DNA of 27,767 bases from a virus, in the IMG/VR virus record IMGVR_UViG_3300032086_002391, positions 1 to 27,767 of that record; one strand, given 5' to 3'. Shown here one piece after another: positions 23,681-27,767 of the stretch; the first letter of the stretch is position 1, and every line of letters begins with the position of its first letter. Position numbers and translations under genes: made by a program. The notes beneath the pieces are model-generated. The model saw only the letters and a list, made by a program, of their open reading frames with translations. It searched no databases and was not told the DNA's origin.

Positions 23681-23826
23681 TTTTTCTTAGCAGTTTTAGC
23701 AGCTCGTTTGAAGTTGGCAGCCGTGGGAGCGCCTTTGCTCCCAGGCTTACGCATCTTCTCGCCAGAGCCCTTGGCGATACGCATTCGTTTTGCGTGGATG
23801 TTAGCGTAGAGACCTTGTTTAGCCAT
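23677..23826 (-). CDS. 49-aa basic small protein
   Basis: The frame reads MAKQGLYANIHAKRMRIAKG and continues SGEKMRKPGSKGAPTAANFKRAAKTAKKK. The central pattern KQGLYANIHAKR...I..GSGEKMRKPGSKGAPT is one I recall from many small phage proteins of unknown function. It is strongly basic, without cysteines or membrane segments. It overlaps the upstream 22-aa ORF by 1 nt and the lysozyme-like gene by 4 nt, which strongly supports real translation. DNA or RNA binding is possible from charge only. Confidence 0.82.
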   Translation of the reverse strand: MAKQGLYANIHAKRMRIAKGSGEKMRKPGSKGAPTAANFKRAAKTAKKK

Positions 23827-23894
23827 TACTTTTTGCCCCCTTTCTTAGGGGGACGACCTTTCTTGGTACCGTAAGTTCCTTTACCTTGTGGCAT
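23826..23894 (-). CDS. 22-aa basic micro-protein
   Basis: The frame reads MPQGKGTYGTKKGRPPKKGG and ends in two Lys. It sits exactly between hli and the 49-aa gene, with a 1-nt overlap at each end (TAATG twice). The peptide is Gly/Lys/Pro-rich, with the look of a minimal nucleic-acid-binding peptide or a translational coupler. Starting MPQGKGTYG, it resembles tiny GKGTYG-type proteins I recall from cyanophages. Its reality rests on the perfect junctions; its function is unknown. Confidence 0.62.
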   Translation of the reverse strand: MPQGKGTYGTKKGRPPKKGGKK

Positions 23895-24088
23895 TACCAT
23901 ACTCCAGGAATAATTTGACCAGTTAGTGCGTACGCTCCAAGCGCAGCCATCACACCCAGCATAGCCAGGCGACCGTTAAGCATCTCAGCTTTTTCGTTGT
24001 GAGTCACAGTGTAGTTGTCGTCAGTGTACATGGTGGGTTCTTTTGCAAAGAGGTTTTGTTGTCCGTGTTCGTTGGTGGTAACGGTCAT
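23894..24088 (-). CDS. hli: High-light-inducible protein
   Basis: A 64-aa protein with a polar N-terminus and one transmembrane helix bearing the chlorophyll-binding motif ExxNGRxAM (Glu35, Asn38, Arg40, AEMLNGRLAMLG). It continues as MAALGAYALTGQIIPGVW. Hli proteins sit in the thylakoid, bind chlorophyll and carotenoid, and dissipate excess light energy around photosystem II during assembly and repair. Phage copies protect photosynthesis in infected cells and usually accompany psbA, as here. The start overlaps the scaffold stop by 1 nt. Confidence 0.96.
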   Translation of the reverse strand: MTVTTNEHGQQNLFAKEPTMYTDDNYTVTHNEKAEMLNGRLAMLGVMAALGAYALTGQIIPGVW

Positions 24089-24729
24089 TAGAATTGTACG
24101 TCAGAGTTTTCAAGTTTGCGAATCACATCACGTCGATACGCAGGGTCACGGTCATAACGAGGATCACTCATAGCCGCCACCAACTCTTGTTGACTACGGA
24201 ATGATTCATCTTTTGATGCAGATCCACGACCAGTTAGCAGTTGACCGTCGTTACCGACTGAATCGCTGTAACGTGCTTGCAATGCTTGCACTGCAAAAAA
24301 GATAGAATCAGGGTTACCGCTAGCCATAACCTTGTCGTACATTTCAATCTCAGTTTCACTGAAATTGTCACCAGCCCATTGAATCATAGACTGGTAAGCT
24401 TTTTCACCACCAACCATTTCAAACAATTGACCGGCTTGTTCTTCAGAAAGAAGTTCGACTTCTTCATCTTCAGAAGTTTCTTCTCCTTGCTCTTCTTCTA
24501 CTGGCTCACCTTCGTCTTCAGATTGTTGGTCTTCTTCACGAGGCTCACCCAGTTTTTGTTGTAGTTCAAGGTATGCTTTTTCAAGGTCGTTTTGATCCTT
24601 GAATTTACCAGCAAGTAGCGGTTGCTCTTCACCCTTAAGAGACTCAGCAACCTGCAGGGAGTCTTGCTCATCAGCATTAAATTGAGGCTGATCAGCTGGT
24701 GTTTCATTCATTGTAAGTGTTTCAGACAT
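24088..24729 (-). CDS. Capsid assembly scaffolding protein (T7 gp9-like)
   Basis: A 213-aa, very acidic protein between portal and capsid genes, as T7 gp9 is. LAGKFKDQNDLEKAYLELQQ at about 39-58 is typical of the family, followed by a Glu/Asp-rich linker (62-95) and helices (LSEEQAGQLFEMVGGEKAY). The C-terminal part (DPRYDRDPAYRRDVIRKLEN) is basic and suited to docking on the coat protein. It is shorter than T7 gp9 (307 aa). It guides procapsid assembly and leaves before DNA filling. It overlaps the portal gene by 8 nt. Confidence 0.93.
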   Translation of the reverse strand: MSETLTMNETPADQPQFNADEQDSLQVAESLKGEEQPLLAGKFKDQNDLEKAYLELQQKLGEPREEDQQSEDEGEPVEEEQGEETSEDEEVELLSEEQAGQLFEMVGGEKAYQSMIQWAGDNFSETEIEMYDKVMASGNPDSIFFAVQALQARYSDSVGNDGQLLTGRGSASKDESFRSQQELVAAMSDPRYDRDPAYRRDVIRKLENSDVQF

Positions 24730-26311
24730 CTTCTTCTGGTGGTTCTTCTTCTTCTAATTGTTCTTGTGGATTTTGAGCCATTAATTGCTCACGTTTTTGT
24801 TCAATAGCCGCGAATTGTGGCAGTTGCTGTTGTTCAATTAGAGCTTGCTCCTGTTCCATTGCTTGCTGTTGCTCTGCCTGTTGTTCTTCCAAAGTCTTCA
24901 CAAGATTAAGTGAATCGATGCCAGAAGCAGCAGCCAAACGTTTAATTACTTCGTCAGTATTAATATACTTAGCAATGGCGTCTGGTCCAACAGTTTGTGC
25001 AATAACAGTAAGGAATTGTGCAAGACTTTCACGGTCTTGTCCGCGACCAAGGGCATTGATACCTGCTACAATAGTAGGTTTAACAATGTCACCTTTAGGT
25101 AAGCGAGGAATGTCCCCCGTCTTTTGTGCAACATTAAGTTTACGATTTAGATAAGGCACAAGGAACTCAACAGTCAGCAGGGAAAATAACCCGCCAAGTT
25201 GTTGTTCCAATTCGAGTTGCGTCATCCTCACCTCTTCAGCTGTAGTGCGTTCCGAGTCCCTAACATTAAGGATAAGGAATGCTTCGCTGAGACGTTGAGT
25301 CAGAGAGCCAATCATTTGATAAGCAGTCTGAAAGTCAGCTGTCTTCCCAACCTGTACCACACCAATGTCATCAGGTCGTCCCTGAATAATAGCACCGTTG
25401 CCTGCGTTAGCAAGTGTCTGAGGCTTGGTGGTACTGCTTGGGCTGACAGTGAACACTACCTTAGCAGCTGCAGCGGAGCCTTCAACAATGGCTTGTGACA
25501 GTGCTTCAAGTGACTTGAGATCACCGATGAACTCCTCAACTCTACCACGTCCGTAGACCTCTCCGTCTACGTGGTTAAATCGTAGCACCAACCAGGGGTT
25601 GCTGTCAACAGGAGCCTTACCCATGGACTTGGGTAGCATTTGATCATATACTTCCTGATGCCAGATCCATCTGTTGTTATCCAAGGTGACGTGTGTGTAA
25701 ATATCACATTCATCATCTCGGCCAGAAGTGTCATCAACTACTGAGGCATATTCACTTTGTTTGAAATCGGGATAAAATTTTTTAAGTAATTTTTTCGAGA
25801 TTGTTTCTTTTGTTACGATTTCAATAACATTACCGTTACCATCTCTATCAATCACATAGCGGTTAAGGGGATAGAGTTTGAGTCCATCCTTACCCATGAA
25901 GATAAGAGCATTACCAGCAACTACCAAATGCTTTAGTGCTTGATGAACGACAACACGATCATCAGAAGCCGCAATGGATTCCATGATAGTGCGTTCAATT
26001 TTAGCAAACGACAAGTCAAGTTCTGATCTAATCTGCGGTCCTAACTCTTCAGGAAGATTAATGTCGTTAACCTGGAGTTTAAAAAAGCTGGTTTGTGGTG
26101 GTAGCAATGCAAGCATAAGTTTACTTGCAAGCGTCACCACACCTTTAGCTCCAGTAGACTGCCAGGGTGTAATAAGTTTAAGAGCACCTTTAGTAAAGTG
26201 CTCATCTTCTCTGATAAGATAAGGTAGGGTTAGATCTGCTGCTTGTCTAGCAGAATTTAGAAACTGTGAACGGCTTGAAGACAATCTGTCATAACGAGAT
26301 TTAGCAGTCAT
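24722..26311 (-). CDS. Portal protein (T7 gp8-like head-tail connector)
   Basis: A 529-aa protein, close to T7 gp8 (536 aa). Recognisable parts are the opening RYDRLSSSRSQFLNSARQAADLTLPYLI, TPWQSTGAKGVVTLASKLMLALLPP, VAGNALIFMGKDGLKLYPLNRYVIDRD and a conserved-type ERTTAEEVRMTQLELEQQLGG. The C-terminus is Gln/Glu-rich. Twelve copies form the ring through which DNA is packaged and ejected, contacting the terminase and tubular A. The ATG overlaps the preceding stop by 1 nt. Confidence 0.96.
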   Translation of the reverse strand: MTAKSRYDRLSSSRSQFLNSARQAADLTLPYLIREDEHFTKGALKLITPWQSTGAKGVVTLASKLMLALLPPQTSFFKLQVNDINLPEELGPQIRSELDLSFAKIERTIMESIAASDDRVVVHQALKHLVVAGNALIFMGKDGLKLYPLNRYVIDRDGNGNVIEIVTKETISKKLLKKFYPDFKQSEYASVVDDTSGRDDECDIYTHVTLDNNRWIWHQEVYDQMLPKSMGKAPVDSNPWLVLRFNHVDGEVYGRGRVEEFIGDLKSLEALSQAIVEGSAAAAKVVFTVSPSSTTKPQTLANAGNGAIIQGRPDDIGVVQVGKTADFQTAYQMIGSLTQRLSEAFLILNVRDSERTTAEEVRMTQLELEQQLGGLFSLLTVEFLVPYLNRKLNVAQKTGDIPRLPKGDIVKPTIVAGINALGRGQDRESLAQFLTVIAQTVGPDAIAKYINTDEVIKRLAAASGIDSLNLVKTLEEQQAEQQQAMEQEQALIEQQQLPQFAAIEQKREQLMAQNPQEQLEEEEPPEEDV

Positions 26312-27459
26312 TAAAGGTTAACCAAATTTGAATTACCAATTGCTAGACCACGGGCGACTTTTGCCCCATAACCAGTAAACTGGTTTTTCCTGGCCTTGAA
26401 CCCTTGAGTTCCAGCGGTTTCAGGTGCATAACTTGCAGGTTTGATTTGAATAGTAGCTGCCTGTCTAGCACGTTCAGCGTTAGCTGCATTAGCTTCTTGA
26501 GTTTTACGAATTTGCTCAAACTTAGCCAGCTGTGCTTTTTGCGCTTTTGTAAATTTAGATTGTTGTGCTTTCAAACTTTTTGAAAATTTGGATTGTTGTA
26601 TACCAAGTTGTTTTTTAAAAGATTTCTGTTGAGCAGCACGTAGACCTTCGGAAGTTTTAAGGTTAGCTTGGTGTTTTTCCTGTTGTTGAGTAATTATGTT
26701 TTTAAAACTTTGTGATTGCTTATTTAACGCTTTCAAATAAGAAGATTTTTGGGTTCCAAGAAGTTTTGTGTAATAATTTCGTTGCTTTTTAGTGTTTTTT
26801 CGAAGAAGTAAATTTTGTCTTTTAAAAGCAGCGCTTTGCCTTTTAAAAGCAGCGCTTTGTTTTTTAAAAGCACTTGTTGTTCGTTGGTTCCTTTTAAGAG
26901 CAGCTTGTTGCCTCTTTTTTAAGTTACCAATTGACAAACCATACTTTTTAGTTAAAGTTCTAAGTTGCTTTTGGTACTTAGCCCGCATTGCCTTAAAAGT
27001 TTTCTGGTTTGAAGCCCTAAAACCCTTAAGTTTAACTTCTCTGGCTTTAACTTCTTTCTTACGTTCAACCTGAATTTTTTTTGCTGTCGGAATCTTACGC
27101 TTATTAATTTTTTTTGTTAATTTCTTAATTCTTTTAGAATAAGAAGTAGTAACTGGTTTGCGTTTAGGTTTAGGTTTAGGTTTTTTAACTGGACCACGGC
27201 CTTGACTAACCAGAGAAGCTAGTCGTCGTCTGTTAAGAGTACCACCATGTTGGTAACCAAAATAAGTACCAGCTTTATGCCAAGCAGCTTGGAGGGTATT
27301 TCCTGCAAATGTTGTACCAGTACCTGAACTCTTACTAGAACCTCTATAACCATAGAAGTCGCTATGTGATTGATTCCAATTTTTACCGCCACGTACTGAT
27401 TGGGCCATTTTCTTACGTAGGGCGGCACTAATACCAGGAATCTTATATTTATAAGCCAT
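26311..27459 (-). CDS. Very basic coiled-coil protein upstream of portal, 382 aa
   Basis: After 85 Gly/Ser/Tyr-rich residues (MAYKYKIPGISAALRKKMAQ) come a Lys-Pro repeat (KKPKPKPKRKP) and about 220 residues of Lys/Gln/Ala helix. These include AFKRQSAAFKRQSAAFKRQ-type heptads and KSFKKQLGIQQSKFSKSLKA. The tail is KNQFTGYGAKVARGLAIGNS. The overall charge is strongly positive. In T7 the small ejected virion proteins gp6.7 and gp7.3 occupy this position, and gp7.3 is also Lys-rich with a short Ala/Arg/Gly tail. A DNA-contacting virion protein is therefore plausible, but this one is nearly four times longer. The call is positional, not a domain match. Confidence 0.82.
   Translation of the reverse strand: MAYKYKIPGISAALRKKMAQSVRGGKNWNQSHSDFYGYRGSSKSSGTGTTFAGNTLQAAWHKAGTYFGYQHGGTLNRRRLASLVSQGRGPVKKPKPKPKRKPVTTSYSKRIKKLTKKINKRKIPTAKKIQVERKKEVKAREVKLKGFRASNQKTFKAMRAKYQKQLRTLTKKYGLSIGNLKKRQQAALKRNQRTTSAFKKQSAAFKRQSAAFKRQNLLLRKNTKKQRNYYTKLLGTQKSSYLKALNKQSQSFKNIITQQQEKHQANLKTSEGLRAAQQKSFKKQLGIQQSKFSKSLKAQQSKFTKAQKAQLAKFEQIRKTQEANAANAERARQAATIQIKPASYAPETAGTQGFKARKNQFTGYGAKVARGLAIGNSNLVNL
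26819..26860 (-). repeat. Two tandem 21-bp repeats inside the coiled-coil gene
   Basis: CTTTTAAAAGCAGCGCTTTG plus one base occurs twice in a row (26819-26839 and 26840-26860), differing only at the last base. A third diverged copy follows. Each unit encodes the seven residues AAFKRQS, one heptad, so the repeat adds whole turns of coiled coil. Near-identity at DNA level implies recent duplication by slippage or recombination. Confidence 0.85.
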
Positions 27460-27641
27460 TACGTTTCTTCCTCCATATAATTAACGACCCACTCAACGAC
27501 GCTACGCTGACCAGATCGGTACATGATTTTTTCCATTGTATCTTCAGGTGTAGGATTGGTGGGTGGAAAGGTTTCTTGAAGTTTAGCGAGCATGGCGTTA
27601 GCAGTCATACCGCGAACGTCAAGAAGACTTAGATCAGGCAT
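27459..27641 (-). CDS. Small conserved-type phage protein, 60 aa
   Basis: The protein starts MPDLSLLDVRGMTANAMLAK, has a Pro-rich turn (FPPTNPTP), then IMYRSGQRSVVEWVVNYMEE. The helix YRSGQRSVVEW is a pattern I recall from small proteins upstream of the portal in several T7-like marine phages; no function is assigned. It overlaps the end of the partial gene upstream by 8 nt and the coiled-coil gene by 1 nt, so it is part of the same coupled run. Confidence 0.8.
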   Translation of the reverse strand: MPDLSLLDVRGMTANAMLAKLQETFPPTNPTPEDTMEKIMYRSGQRSVVEWVVNYMEEET

Positions 27642-27767
27642 ATTGGGGGAGGTTTACGTTTGAATGCTCAAAGAATGCAGGCATTCTAGCAGACTTAGTT
27701 TCGGAAAGCTCAGGAGCTTTACCCTCATACATTAGCCGATCGCTAGAATCAAGCCAAAATTTTTTGT
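27634..27767 (-). CDS. C-terminal fragment of an unknown gene, cut by window edge
   Basis: A frame open from the window edge (first full codon at 27765) runs 43 codons to TGA at 27636-27634. It ends KSARMPAFFEHSNVNLPQYA. The end overlaps the next gene's start by 8 nt, which is consistent with a real upstream gene in the same operon. The visible part carries no motif I can assign, and the rest lies outside the window. Confidence 0.65.
   Translation of the reverse strand, partial: KKFWLDSSDRLMYEGKAPELSETKSARMPAFFEHSNVNLPQYA

Noticed and set aside
27163-27187. Telomere-like TTTAGG repeat
   Set aside because: Three units of GTTTAG-type sequence simply encode alternating Lys and Pro in the basic protein; it is a codon repeat, not a chromosome-end signal.
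1-27767. CRISPR array, insertion sequence or integrase
   Set aside because: I looked for regularly spaced repeats, transposase motifs and tyrosine recombinase motifs and saw none; the only tandem repeats are short coding repeats.

Overview
The window is a late-gene segment of a T7-like podovirus that infects unicellular cyanobacteria, most likely marine picocyanobacteria (Synechococcus or Prochlorococcus). The evidence is a collinear T7-type morphogenesis module (portal, scaffold, capsid, tubular A and B, three internal core proteins, tail fibre, terminase) that carries two photosynthesis genes, hli and psbA. Every supported gene is on the minus strand, so transcription runs from high to low coordinates. 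Genes are packed tightly: many junctions are TAATG (1-nt overlap) or ATGA (4-nt overlap), which suggests translational coupling.

In transcription order: (1) 27767-24088 holds the 3' end of an unknown gene, a 60-aa conserved-type protein, a very basic 382-aa coiled-coil protein in the position of the T7 gp6.7/gp7.3 ejected proteins, the portal and an acidic scaffold. (2) 24088-21439 is an accessory block between scaffold and capsid: hli, two micro-genes too short for ordinary gene calling (22 and 49 aa), a lysozyme-like hydrolase, a small exported porin-like protein, psbA, a 43-aa ORF and a 33-aa ORF flanked by inverted repeats that could fold as RNA. (3) 21282-20161 is the major capsid protein, followed by a clear Rho-independent terminator. 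(4) 20084-8493 holds tail tubular A (with a beta-rich insert), tail tubular B and three internal virion proteins. The second of these ends in an M15-like zinc-peptidase motif. (5) 8484-4456 is a large fibre with a T7 gp17-type N-terminus, a beta-helix-like middle and a self-cleaving S74 C-terminal chaperone, followed by a second clear terminator. (6) 4393-1 is a run of small genes that includes candidate holin and spanin-like membrane proteins, two exported proteins, the small terminase subunit, a lysine-rich protein, an HNH endonuclease, a protein with an HNH-like trace, and the first 97 codons of the large terminase, cut by the window edge.

Together the genes build the capsid and tail, package DNA, enter and lyse a Gram-negative cyanobacterial cell, and supply D1 and a high-light-inducible protein to keep host photosynthesis running during infection. 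The less ordinary parts are the psbA-to-capsid spacer, the M15-like domain on the gp15-position protein, two long out-of-frame gene overlaps in the lysis/packaging region, and the phage-encoded outer-membrane-like protein. No tRNA gene, CRISPR array, insertion sequence, integrase or phage RNA polymerase is visible. I could not identify promoters with confidence.
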